Shown here: positions 35,758 to 43,146 of the stretch, piece after piece | Layout: each line of letters opens with the position of its first letter | Position numbering within the stretch: position 1 is the stretch's first letter | Source of the DNA: Rhodococcoides corynebacterioides NBRC 14404 | Lineage (GTDB): Bacteria; Actinomycetota; Actinomycetes; Mycobacteriales; Mycobacteriaceae | NCBI RefSeq assembly: GCF_001894765.1 | Contig: NZ_BCWV01000002.1 | Location: 124,001-188,000, forward strand | Reading direction: 5' to 3' | DNA: 64,000 nt | Translations under genes and position numbers: made by a program | The notes under the pieces: model-generated | Seen by the model: only the letters and a program-made list of their open reading frames with translations | Databases searched by the model: none | Told to the model about the DNA's origin: nothing

Positions 35758-36701
35758 TGACCACGCATCCGCTGCGCCCGGTCCTGCTCGCCGCCGGCCG
35801 TTCACCCCGCCTCGAGCGCGTCGTCTCCACCTCGCGGCTGACCCGCCCGGTAGTCGACCGGTTCGTGCCCGGCAGCACCGAGACCGAGGTGCGGACCGCG
35901 GTCCGCGACCTGCTCGATTCCGGCCGCTACGTCAGCGTCGACCACCTCGGCGAGGACACCACCGACGCTGCCGCGGCCACCGCGACCGTCGACGCCTACC
36001 TCTCGCTCCTGCAGGCGTTCGGGGGCCTGCCGGTGACGTCGTCGGCACCGATCCGGCCCCTGGAGATCTCGCTGAAGCTGTCCGCGCTGGGTCGCTCGCT
36101 GCCCGGCGACGGCCACGCGGTCGCCCTGGCCAACGCGCAGAAGATCTGCGCAGCAGCCGATGCCGCGGGCGTGTGGGTGACCGTCGACGCCGAGGACCAC
36201 ACCACCACCGACGGCGCCCTCGAGATCGTGCGGGAGTTGCGCCGCGACTTCCCGAGCCTCGGCGTGGTGGTGCAGGCCTACCTGCACCGCACGGAACAGG
36301 ACTGCCGCGACCTCGCGGGGCCCGGCTCCCGCGTGCGGCTGTGCAAGGGTGCGTACCGCGAACCGGCCTCGGTGGCCTACCAGTCCACCGACGAGGTCGA
36401 CGCGTCCTACGAACGGTGCCTGCGCATCCTGGCCGAGGGTGAGGGCTACCCGATGGTGGCCACCCACGATCCGCGCATGATCGACGCCGCCGCCCGCACG
36501 GGGCGCTCGGCGGACCGGATGGAGTACCAGATGCTCTACGGCATCCGGGACGCCGAACAACGACGACTCGTGGAGGCGGGCAACCACGTCCGCGTCTACG
36601 TGCCCTTCGGTACGCAGTGGTACGGCTATTTCATGCGGCGGCTCGCCGAGCGTCCGGCCAACCTCACGTTCTTCCTGCGGTCACTCCTCACCCGCAGCTA
36701 G
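35757..36701 (+). CDS. pruB: Proline dehydrogenase
   Basis: A 314-residue FAD-linked proline dehydrogenase of the short, monofunctional actinobacterial type. The barrel motifs include LEISLKLSALG (about 101-111), VDAEDHTTTD (about 142-151), VRLCKGAYREP (about 196-206), MVATHDPRMI and YQMLYGIRD...YVPFG...YGYFMRRLAERP, the last holding the substrate arginine pair. It is coupled to pruA. Product P5C is channelled to PruA. ATG 35757 overlaps the pruA stop; a second ATG does not fit the frame. Confidence 0.95.
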
Positions 36702-36736
36702 ACCCGACCCGCCCGACCTCCGGCCTGTCCGTCACA

Positions 36737-36991
36737 TCAGACCGGCCTCCGGCCTGCCCGCCCGTCGAACGTGCCGTCCGTGCACGTCTCACCGAGCGGC
36801 GGGGAGAACACGGTGTCACCGCACGTCCGACAGTGGTGGGTGCGGTGATGGCCGATCCCGCACCCACAGGCCCGGGCACCCACCAGGACCGACCGGGCCT
36901 GCAGCGCATGACCGTTGGTGCAGGTCCGCGGCGCTTCCTCGTGCCAGGTGCCGTCCGGCATGAGGTGCAGGCGGCGTCGGCGGTTCATCAT
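36737..36991 (-). CDS. Small zinc-ribbon-like protein
   Basis: An 84-residue basic protein not matched to a named family. It has paired Cys/His motifs CTNGH, CGCGIGHHRTHHCRTC and ETC, suggesting one or two zinc sites. The ATG (with a second ATG directly after it) has an excellent GAAGGAG ribosome site six to seven bases upstream, and this supports a real gene. It begins RRRRLHLMPDGTWHEE. Adjacent genes are pruB (convergent) and an anti-sigma factor, neither of which hints at function. Confidence 0.65.
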   Translation of the reverse strand: MMNRRRRLHLMPDGTWHEEAPRTCTNGHALQARSVLVGARACGCGIGHHRTHHCRTCGDTVFSPPLGETCTDGTFDGRAGRRPV

Positions 36992-37093
36992 GACGACTCC
37001 TTCGAGGAGCTCGCACGTCACGAGGGAAGGTCTGACGTCGGGCGGCTGCGGACTGCCGCCAGCCTATCAAGAATCGAACCCGTGTTCGAACCG

Positions 37094-37870
37094 TCAGGTG
37101 AGGTCGACGCGGGCGATGGCCGCAGAGGTGGGGAAGGGCGACCCGCCCGTGGGTTCGACCGTTACCGACACGGCGGACGCGCCCGCGACGGGGACGGACG
37201 CAGCCTCGTCGACCGTCGTCGCGTCCATCGTTCCGGCCGAGACGGGTCCTCCGTCGATGATCCAGAGCTGGTACACCGACCCGGCGGGGGGAGCGTCCAC
37301 TCCGTCCATCTGGACGACCGCGCGGTCGGCGCCGGGCGTGTACTCCACTTCGAGCGTGCCGCCGCCGCTCACGGGCGCAGCGAGTGCGGTCACCTGCGCG
37401 GGCGCCGACGGATCGGTGCCGGACTGCGCGGCGATCGCACCACCGATGCCGACGCCGAGCACGACGACCGCCGCCGCGGCGGCCCACCGGAGACGGACGG
37501 AACGATCGGCACCTCGTCGGCGCCGATCCGACAGCGAGGACAGCGGTACCACCGCGGGATCGGACGTGCCGTCCGGCGCCACCTGGGCGGTGTCGGCCGC
37601 CGACTCGAGGATGCGGGTCCGCAGGTCCGGCGGAGCCGGCGTGTCCGTGCCGTAGGCCGAGACGGCCATGGTCTCGCGGATGTCGCGCACGATGTCGTCG
37701 AAACGCTGCCGGGTGACGTCGTCGTCACCCAGGCGCGTCATGGTCTCGAAGCGCTCGGATGCGGACATGGCATCGAGCGCGCACAGGTAGGCGAGGTCGA
37801 TCAGATCCGGATCGGGCTCTCGGGGGCCGGGGGCGGGGCGTCCGTCGGTCCGCGGCGCACGGTCGTTCAT
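37094..37870 (-). CDS. RskA-family anti-sigma factor, without an adjacent sigma gene
   Basis: A 258-residue membrane-anchored anti-sigma-K-like protein. The N-terminal ~85 residues form the cytosolic sigma-binding domain (DPDLIDLAYLCALDAMSASE). One membrane segment follows near 125-147 (WAAAAAVVVLGVGIGGAIAA), and then the extracytoplasmic RskA domain with the usual YQLWIIDGGPVSAGTM. Such proteins normally follow an ECF sigma gene, but none is found here; upstream lies the SpoIIE phosphatase. ATG 37870 is chosen over an in-frame GTG 21 bases upstream because of a GGGAGG ribosome site. Confidence 0.85.
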   Translation of the reverse strand: MNDRAPRTDGRPAPGPREPDPDLIDLAYLCALDAMSASERFETMTRLGDDDVTRQRFDDIVRDIRETMAVSAYGTDTPAPPDLRTRILESAADTAQVAPDGTSDPAVVPLSSLSDRRRRGADRSVRLRWAAAAAVVVLGVGIGGAIAAQSGTDPSAPAQVTALAAPVSGGGTLEVEYTPGADRAVVQMDGVDAPPAGSVYQLWIIDGGPVSAGTMDATTVDEAASVPVAGASAVSVTVEPTGGSPFPTSAAIARVDLT

Positions 37871-38042
37871 CTCGCACGTCCTCCCGGTCACGAGGTCTGG
37901 TCAGGTGGAGGCGGCATCCTCGAGGCCCCGGCGTCGTGCCCACGTCTCTCCTGCTGGTCACTCGGTATTCGGAATCCTCGGACGACCGGATGGGACCGCA
38001 CAGTGTGGTCCCGCGCGCACGAGTCCGTCTCGTCGTTACCCG

Positions 38043-39284
38043 TCAGCGATCGGACGAGGCCCCACGCGGCATCCCGAGAGCCAGCAGTGCGGCGTCGTCC
38101 TGCAGGCCCTCGCCGAATCCGTCGACGAGGGTCGTGACGCGGTCGACGAGGTCGGTGGCCGTGGTGGGTGCGGAATCCGCGACGAAGGTGAGGAGGTCGC
38201 CGTCGTCGTCGTAGCGACCGCCGGCGACCCGCGCCTCGGTGACGCCGTCCGAGTAGAGCAGCAGGACGTCGCCCGGAGACAGGACGAGGCGGTGCGAGGT
38301 GAAGTGGGGTGTGGGCAGCCCCCCGACCAGCTGTCCGCCGAGCAGATCGTCGACGTAGCGGGCCGTGCCGTCGCCGCGGACGTGCAACGGGGGCGGATGT
38401 CCGCCGCCCGCCAGGTCGATCACGGCACCCTCGGCGGACGGGACCACAGTGCCGTAGACGACGGTGCAGAAGCGCGGATCGTCGCCGCGGAACTCAGGCA
38501 GCAGGACGGCGTTGAGGTTCTGCAGAACGGAGATCGGATCGCGGTCGAACACCGCGGCAGCCCGCAGCGTGTAGCGGGTGAGGGACGTGACGGCGGCGGC
38601 GCCGGCGCCCTTGCCGCTGACATCGCCGAGGAAGAACCCCCAGGCCTCGCCGTCCAGCGGGAACACGTCGTAGAAGTCGCCGCCGACCTCGTCCGGGGAC
38701 GCGTGGTGGTAGTACGCGGCGGTCTGCATCCCCGGCGGGGAGGCCAGGACGGGCGGCAACAGGGTGCGCTGCAGCACCGTCGCCAACGACCGCACCTGAG
38801 CACCTTCGAGGTTCTCGCTGGCCCGCGCCCGCTCCGAGGCGACCAGGGCGTCCCGCGATCGCGACAATGCCGCGGCGGCCGCGGAGCGGTCCGACAACGC
38901 GTCGTCCAGGGCGCGGTCCCGCGACCGGTCACTCTCGGACATCACGGCGGCCACGCGGACGGTGCCGTCGCGGCCGACGTTCGCGCTGAGGTGCGTGCTC
39001 CGCGCGCCGGACGGAGTGCGAACGCGCGCGGTGGCCACGGCGGGCGACGCGTCCGCGCTGCTCGGGGCGGCGGACAGCAGTGCGGCGAGAACGGGGCCGT
39101 CGGCCACGTCGAACAGGTCGCGGAAGGGGGTGCCCGTCACGGTCGCGGGCGGGTCCGCCAGGCGACGCGCGGCGGCGTTGGCCCAGGCGACGGTGCGATC
39201 GTCGGCGCGCACGGCGTAGAACGCCAGCGGGGCGGTCTCGAGGTAGTCCGCCAGGTCGGGGTACTCCGTGGGCGACGCGGTCAC
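38043..39284 (-). CDS. PAS-SpoIIE (PP2C) serine phosphatase, RsbU-like
   Basis: A 413-residue signalling phosphatase. A PAS-like sensor is at about residues 8-120 (APLAFYAVRADDRTVAWANAAARRL), a short coiled linker at about 135-175, and the PP2C/SpoIIE domain from about 185. Metal-binding aspartates are in GGDFYDVF and GDVSGKG, with later motifs GGHPPPLHV and YSDGVTEAR and the terminal GLQDDAALLALG. It should dephosphorylate the STAS antagonist encoded nearby. Start GTG 39284 overlaps the kinase stop (GTGA); more N-terminal frame belongs to the kinase gene region. Confidence 0.9.
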   Translation of the reverse strand: MTASPTEYPDLADYLETAPLAFYAVRADDRTVAWANAAARRLADPPATVTGTPFRDLFDVADGPVLAALLSAAPSSADASPAVATARVRTPSGARSTHLSANVGRDGTVRVAAVMSESDRSRDRALDDALSDRSAAAAALSRSRDALVASERARASENLEGAQVRSLATVLQRTLLPPVLASPPGMQTAAYYHHASPDEVGGDFYDVFPLDGEAWGFFLGDVSGKGAGAAAVTSLTRYTLRAAAVFDRDPISVLQNLNAVLLPEFRGDDPRFCTVVYGTVVPSAEGAVIDLAGGGHPPPLHVRGDGTARYVDDLLGGQLVGGLPTPHFTSHRLVLSPGDVLLLYSDGVTEARVAGGRYDDDGDLLTFVADSAPTTATDLVDRVTTLVDGFGEGLQDDAALLALGMPRGASSDR

Positions 39285-39739
39285 GATCCGGAACCTCGCG
39301 GCCGAGTGTCCCCCAGATCCCAGATCATCGTGACGGTGGTGCCCTGCGGATCGTCGTGCTTCACGGCGACGGAATCGGCGACCGCCCGCAGCAGTCCCAG
39401 CCCGTGTCCGCGCAGCGGTCGTTCGGTGGGTTCGCGCCACACGCCCCCGTCGGTCACCGTGACCGTCAGCGCGTCCGCCTCGTGCGTGGCGGTCACCGTG
39501 ACCGGGCCGGGCTCCGCGCCGTCGTACGCGTGCTCGACGCTGTTGGCGACGGCCTCGTACATCGCCAGGACGATGTCGTTGCGCAGGTCGCCGACCGGTT
39601 GCGTCTCGAGCCACTCCGCCATCGTCGTGCGCAGGTGTCGCGCGGTCTCGGCCGTGGCGACGTCGGACCGGGCCAACGACGACGAACCGACCCCGTTCGT
39701 GCTCCGGTGGTCGATCCGTGGTCCTCGAGCGCTGTCCAT
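39281..39739 (-). CDS. RsbW-like anti-sigma serine kinase (GHKL ATPase)
   Basis: A 152-residue HATPase_c protein. The N box is AMYEAVANSVEHAYDG (about 60-75), the G1 box is TVTDGGVWREP, and the G2 box is GHGLGLLRAVAD. In partner-switching systems such kinases bind a sigma factor and phosphorylate a STAS antagonist. It is coupled to the phosphatase downstream and divergent from the STAS gene. ATG 39739 is preferred to one six codons upstream because it has an AGGA ribosome site seven bases away. Confidence 0.88.
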   Translation of the reverse strand: MDSARGPRIDHRSTNGVGSSSLARSDVATAETARHLRTTMAEWLETQPVGDLRNDIVLAMYEAVANSVEHAYDGAEPGPVTVTATHEADALTVTVTDGGVWREPTERPLRGHGLGLLRAVADSVAVKHDDPQGTTVTMIWDLGDTRPRGSGS

Positions 39740-39832
39740 GAAAGTCCTGTACCCCATTGTCGGCCGTCGTCATCGGTCACCGACCGACACGCATCGTCCG
39801 CGCCGCGGCGCGACCGATGTAACCTCGCCATC

Positions 39833-40210
39833 ATGACCGACAGCCCGACGCGTGGCGCCTTCGACGCCACCGTGACCGACGAGGACGGGGTCTCCGTCGT
39901 CGTCGTCGACGGGGAGGTCGACATGATCTCGTCGCGCCGACTGGCCGACGTCGCGTTCGAGGCCGCCTCCTCGGCGGACGGTGGACTCGTCGTCGATCTG
40001 GCCGGGGTGACGTTCCTGTCCTCGAGCGGCATCACCGTGCTCCTGCGCACCCTGGGACACGTGCCGGCGGGTGTCACCGCGGCGTTCGTCGCGCCGCACC
40101 CGGCCGCGCGGCGGCCGATCACCCTCAGCGGGCTCGACCGCGAAGCGCAGTCCTGGCCGGACCGGGCGACGGCCGTCGAGGCGGTCCGCTCCGGCAATCC
40201 TGTGCAGTAA
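39833..40210 (+). CDS. STAS-domain anti-sigma factor antagonist (RsbV-like)
   Basis: A 125-residue STAS protein. The phosphorylatable loop is FLSSSGITVLLR (about 60-71), with the acceptor serine in SSSG. It is divergent from the RsbW-like kinase, and together with the SpoIIE phosphatase the three form a complete partner-switching set. The ATG follows a -10 TAACCT (39820-39825) by seven bases, so the transcript is probably leaderless. A strong hairpin covers its stop codon. Confidence 0.87.
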   Translation: MTDSPTRGAFDATVTDEDGVSVVVVDGEVDMISSRRLADVAFEAASSADGGLVVDLAGVTFLSSSGITVLLRTLGHVPAGVTAAFVAPHPAARRPITLSGLDREAQSWPDRATAVEAVRSGNPVQ

Positions 40211-40238
40211 TCCGCGCTGGACGCGGACTACTGCACAG
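40200..40238 (+). terminator. Hairpin terminator overlapping the STAS stop codon
   Basis: The arms CTGTGCAGTA and TACTGCACAG pair perfectly (10 bp). After one mismatch, a further TCCGCG/CGCGGA stem closes on a five-base loop. No long T-run follows on either strand, as is common in actinobacteria. It separates convergent genes and may work for both. Confidence 0.65.
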
Positions 40239-40252
40239 AATTCGACCGACGA

Positions 40253-41125
40253 TCAGCGCCCGACGGCGGGGCCCTTCAACGCGCCGCGCACCTCACCCGT
40301 CCGCGGCTCGACGGCGCCCCGCGACTTCACCCATCGACTCGGCAGCTTGCCCACCAACTCGCCCAGCGGATTGACCGCCGCGGCGAGCACGTCGACCGTG
40401 TCCTGGAGGATCTCCACGCTCACGCTCATGCGCTCGAGGTTCGGCGCCAGGGAGCTGAGCGATTCGGCGACGGTCACCAACTGATCCAGCGGACCGTTCT
40501 TGGCGGTGAGCCGAGCGATGGCGCCGTCGTCGCCGATCAGGGTCTCCACCAGGCCGCCGTCGCGAATCGCTCGATCGACGACGCCGTCCTCCCGCATCAG
40601 CGTCTCGATGACGCCGTCCTGCTTGGTGAGCAGTTCGAGGGGGCCCTCGGCGGCGGTGAGGCGCTCGAGGGGACCGTCGGGGGCGGTCATGCGGTCCAGC
40701 AGTCCACCCTCGGCCAGTAGCCGATCGAGGGGGCCGTCCTCGGCGAGAATGCGCACCAGCGGGCCGTCCTCCGCCATGATGCGCTCGAGCGGACCGCCCG
40801 GCTCGAGCAGTCGATCGAGGGTGCCGCCGCGGCTGGTGAGCCGATCGACCGCACCGCCCGGTTCCAGCAGCCGGTCCAAGGGTCCGCCCGGGCGCAGGGC
40901 ATGACCGAGCGCGCGATCGTCCGACGTCAGTTCGGCCAGCTGCGCCAGCAGTTGCAGTGGCCCGCCGCGGGGATTCGCCAGCGCCACCGCGTCCAACGAT
41001 CCGGAGGCGCCCGCGGCGAGGGCCATGCGGGTGGTCGCGACGGCCGACTCGGCAACGCCGACAGCGGATTCGGCGACCGCGAGCCCCACCCGCACCGGCA
41101 TCGTGACTGCGGACACCCAGTTCAT
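40253..41125 (-). CDS. Decapeptide-repeat protein of unknown function
   Basis: A 290-residue protein that I cannot assign to a family. Residues 81-220 are fourteen consecutive ten-residue units of the form G-P-L-D/E-R-L-x-x-x-D/G (GPLDRLLEPG, GPLERIMAED, GPLVRILAED and so on), with no insertion or deletion. The N-terminal 45 residues are alanine/valine-rich and could contact the membrane. The C-terminal 70 residues are helical, ending in a basic tail. No signal peptide or cysteine is evident. ATG 41125 follows a -10 TACAGT by six bases. The repeat is likely helical or solenoid; the role is unknown. Confidence 0.8.
   Translation of the reverse strand: MNWVSAVTMPVRVGLAVAESAVGVAESAVATTRMALAAGASGSLDAVALANPRGGPLQLLAQLAELTSDDRALGHALRPGGPLDRLLEPGGAVDRLTSRGGTLDRLLEPGGPLERIMAEDGPLVRILAEDGPLDRLLAEGGLLDRMTAPDGPLERLTAAEGPLELLTKQDGVIETLMREDGVVDRAIRDGGLVETLIGDDGAIARLTAKNGPLDQLVTVAESLSSLAPNLERMSVSVEILQDTVDVLAAAVNPLGELVGKLPSRWVKSRGAVEPRTGEVRGALKGPAVGR
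40466..40885 (-). repeat. Fourteen tandem 30-bp coding repeats
   Basis: These encode the decapeptide units of the gene at 40253-41125. Period is exactly 30 bases. Units have diverged at the DNA level, which argues for an old, selected protein repeat and not a recent slippage tract. Confidence 0.85.
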
Positions 41126-41179
41126 GCGGTCACTGTAACCGCTGGTGCGCATCCCTCGTGCGGGGATCGCGGTGGGGGG

Positions 41180-41494
41180 TCAGTGGGCCAGCTTCAGCCC
41201 GACCACGCACCCGACCAGGCCGACGATCAGCGCGATGCGCAGCAGCGATGCCGACTCGGCGCCCGTGATCATCGCGTAGGCGACGGTGAGCGAGGCACCG
41301 ATGCCCACCCAGACCGCGTAGGCGGTGCCGGTGGGGATCGACCGCATCGCGACGGCGAGCCCGATCATGCTGAGAATCAGGGCGACACCGAAGATCACGG
41401 TGGGGGTGAGGCGGGTGAATCCTGCGGACCGGCCGAGGGCGGTGGCCCACACGGCTTCGAGAACTCCGGACACGAGCAGAACGATCCAGGCCAT
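41180..41494 (-). CDS. gdx: SMR-family guanidinium exporter (Gdx/SugE type)
   Basis: A 104-residue four-helix small multidrug resistance protein. It starts MAWIVLLVSGVLEAVWATAL with the essential membrane glutamate at position 13, and has RSIPTGTAYAVWVGIGA (about 52-68), the signature of the Gdx/SugE branch and not of EmrE-like drug pumps. Gdx proteins export guanidinium in exchange for protons. A guanidine-III riboswitch directly upstream fits this function fully. The ATG has a GGAG ribosome site next to the 3' strand of the aptamer. Confidence 0.92.
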   Translation of the reverse strand: MAWIVLLVSGVLEAVWATALGRSAGFTRLTPTVIFGVALILSMIGLAVAMRSIPTGTAYAVWVGIGASLTVAYAMITGAESASLLRIALIVGLVGCVVGLKLAH

Positions 41495-41506
41495 GACGAC
41501 TCTCCT

Positions 41507-41547
41507 GCACCGTCTTGTCGTCTGCCGGGTACGGTGCGCTCGTCCGG
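41507..41547 (-). promoter_or_regulatory. Guanidine-III (ykkC-III) riboswitch
   Basis: Read on the minus strand, 41 bases start CCGGACGAG, continue ACCGTACCCGG and end ACAAGACGGTGC. This follows the known guanidine-III pseudoknot: CCGG/CCGG pair as P1 and GCACCGT/ACGGTGC as P2. Against the Thermobifida example I remember, P2 differs by a compensating G-C to A-T change. The AGGAG ribosome site begins right after P2, so guanidine binding would control translation of the exporter. A -10 candidate TACCGT lies at 41573-41578, and so the switch may have its own promoter behind lysE. Confidence 0.9.
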
Positions 41548-41591
41548 GCCCGTCGTCCACGGGCTTGCATCCACGGTAGCAAGTCGGGGCG

Positions 41592-42197
41592 TCACAGCCC
41601 GGTGATCAGCACCACCGCGATCGCGACCATCACCCCGCCGACGGCGACGTCGAGTACGCGCCAGGCGCCGGGCCGGGCGAAGACGGGGGTGAGGAACCGG
41701 GCGCCGACGCCGAGGGCCGTGAACCACAGCAGGCTCGCGACGACGGCGCCACCGGCGAACAACCAACGGTCCGAACCGGTTTCGCGGTTGGCGACCGAGC
41801 CGAGAAACACCATCGTGTCGAGATACACGTGCGGGTTGAGCCACGTGAGGGCCAGTGCGGTCAGCGCGACGGTGCGTCTCGACGCGACGGCGCTGTCGTC
41901 GCCGAGGACGAGGGCGGACGGGCGCAGCGCGCGCCGGAAGGCGAGGGCGCCGTAGGTGAGGAGGAACACCGCCCCCGCCACGGTGACGACGGTGACGAGG
42001 ACGGGCAGCCGGTCGACCACCGCCCCGACGCCGGCCACCCCCGCGGTGATGAGGACGGCGTCGGACAGCGCGCAGATCGCGACGACCAGCCCGACGTGCC
42101 GACGGGCGATGCCCTGGCGCAGCACGAAGGCGTTCTGTGCGCCGATGGCGACGATGAGGGAGAGCCCGATGCCGACACCGAGCGCGAAGGAGGTCAT
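41592..42197 (-). CDS. LysE/ArgO-family amino acid exporter
   Basis: A 201-residue membrane protein with six hydrophobic segments. GIGLSLIVAIGAQNAFVLRQG (about 7-27) and LALTWLNPHVYLDTMVFLG (about 115-133) are the family's signature stretches, the latter as in lysine/arginine exporters. It lies upstream of the riboswitch-controlled Gdx gene on the same strand, 97 bases away, so read-through is possible. Arginine, lysine or a related cationic compound is the likely substrate. Confidence 0.9.
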   Translation of the reverse strand: MTSFALGVGIGLSLIVAIGAQNAFVLRQGIARRHVGLVVAICALSDAVLITAGVAGVGAVVDRLPVLVTVVTVAGAVFLLTYGALAFRRALRPSALVLGDDSAVASRRTVALTALALTWLNPHVYLDTMVFLGSVANRETGSDRWLFAGGAVVASLLWFTALGVGARFLTPVFARPGAWRVLDVAVGGVMVAIAVVLITGL

Positions 42198-42219
42198 GCG
42201 GCCCGCAGGCTCGCGCCGG

Positions 42220-42648
42220 TCAGCGCGTCGGGACGTGCTGACCGTGGCCGAGGGCCGTCAGCGCGGCCTTGATCCTCTCCTGCGCCTCGTCCAGCGACTC
42301 CGCCGTCGGGGACGGGTCGGCGCCGGAGATGTCGAAGTTCCCCATGTCGTAGGCGGGGAACACGTGGAGGTGCAGGTGCGGGACCTCGAGACCGGCGATG
42401 AGCAACCCGGCGCGGGGCGCGTCGAACGCCGACCGGACCGCCTTGCCGACGGTCTGGGCAACGCCGGTCAGCGACCCGAACGTCGCGGGGTCGACGTCCT
42501 GCCACTGGTCGATCTCGGCGCGGGGGACCACCAACGTGTGCCCCTGCGTGACCGGGGCGATGGTGAGGAACGCGACGACGTCGTCGTCCTCCCAGACGAA
42601 GCGACCGGGAATGTCGCCGGCGATGATCGACGAGAAGAGGGTTGCCAT
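42220..42648 (-). CDS. HIT-family nucleotide hydrolase
   Basis: A 142-residue histidine-triad protein. The catalytic motif HLHLHVFP is at about residues 91-98, preceded by [11 protein letters not shown]. The family hydrolyses nucleotide-phosphoramidates or dinucleoside polyphosphates. The ATG is seven bases behind a -10 TAGGCT (42656-42661), so the transcript is probably leaderless and independent of the upstream ArsR-like gene. Confidence 0.92.
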   Translation of the reverse strand: MATLFSSIIAGDIPGRFVWEDDDVVAFLTIAPVTQGHTLVVPRAEIDQWQDVDPATFGSLTGVAQTVGKAVRSAFDAPRAGLLIAGLEVPHLHLHVFPAYDMGNFDISGADPSPTAESLDEAQERIKAALTALGHGQHVPTR

Positions 42649-42666
42649 GAGCGTGAGCCTAGGCGC

Positions 42667-43146
42667 TCAGCGCAACTCGCCCGCGATGTCGGCCGACGCC
42701 ATCATGAGCACCAGGGCGGGAACGACGGTGCGGGGCGCCAGCCGGTAGTCCCCGCGCGCGTGCTGGTCCACGATGCGCGCCCCCGTGAGGGCCTTGAGGT
42801 GGTGATAGAGCCGGCCCGCCGACAGCGAATCGAGCGATTCCTGCAGCGCCGTTGCCGACATCGGCCCGCGCAGCAGCGCCCGGACGATCGCGAAGCGCAC
42901 CGGGTGTCCGAGGGCCGCGAGGACCTCGACGGAGCGGTCGGGCGGCAGGTCGAGCACGCCGTCGGGGGAGTACGTCATGGACCACGAGATGTCCCCGGCG
43001 AGGTGCACGTCGCCCGAGTAGCCGACCACGCCGCCGGTCGACGGGTGGGGGTCCGACTCGGACGCCGGAGCGCCGGAGACGCCGGCCGACTCCAGGGCCG
43101 CGACACGTGCCTCGAGCGCCGCGAGCCGGTCGGCGAGTTCGCTCAC
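42667..43146 (-). CDS. ArsR-like winged-helix regulator
   Basis: A 159-residue regulator. A short N-terminal coiled coil ([19 protein letters not shown], residues 2-20) is followed by a glycine-rich linker and a winged helix at about 72-150 (ALGHPVRFAIVRALLRG, SAGRLYHHLKAL). It has no metal-binding cysteines. The GTG start overlaps the stop of the beta-lactamase-fold lipoprotein gene (GTGA), so the two are co-expressed; the link between them is unclear. Confidence 0.83.
   Translation of the reverse strand: MSELADRLAALEARVAALESAGVSGAPASESDPHPSTGGVVGYSGDVHLAGDISWSMTYSPDGVLDLPPDRSVEVLAALGHPVRFAIVRALLRGPMSATALQESLDSLSAGRLYHHLKALTGARIVDQHARGDYRLAPRTVVPALVLMMASADIAGELR

Noticed and set aside
36702-36780. 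Direct repeat CCTCCGGCCTG near the end of pruB
   Set aside because: There are only two short copies in C-rich sequence, without target duplications or a linked element; it looks like simple sequence drift.
39285-39773. N-terminal extension of the SpoIIE phosphatase to 576 residues
   Set aside because: The extra part overlaps the RsbW-like kinase in another frame and has low-complexity Arg-rich sequence; the GTGA overlap start at 39284 is far better.
40466-40885. 30-bp periodic repeat as a possible CRISPR array
   Set aside because: Units have no spacers, are diverged, and encode an uninterrupted decapeptide repeat in frame.
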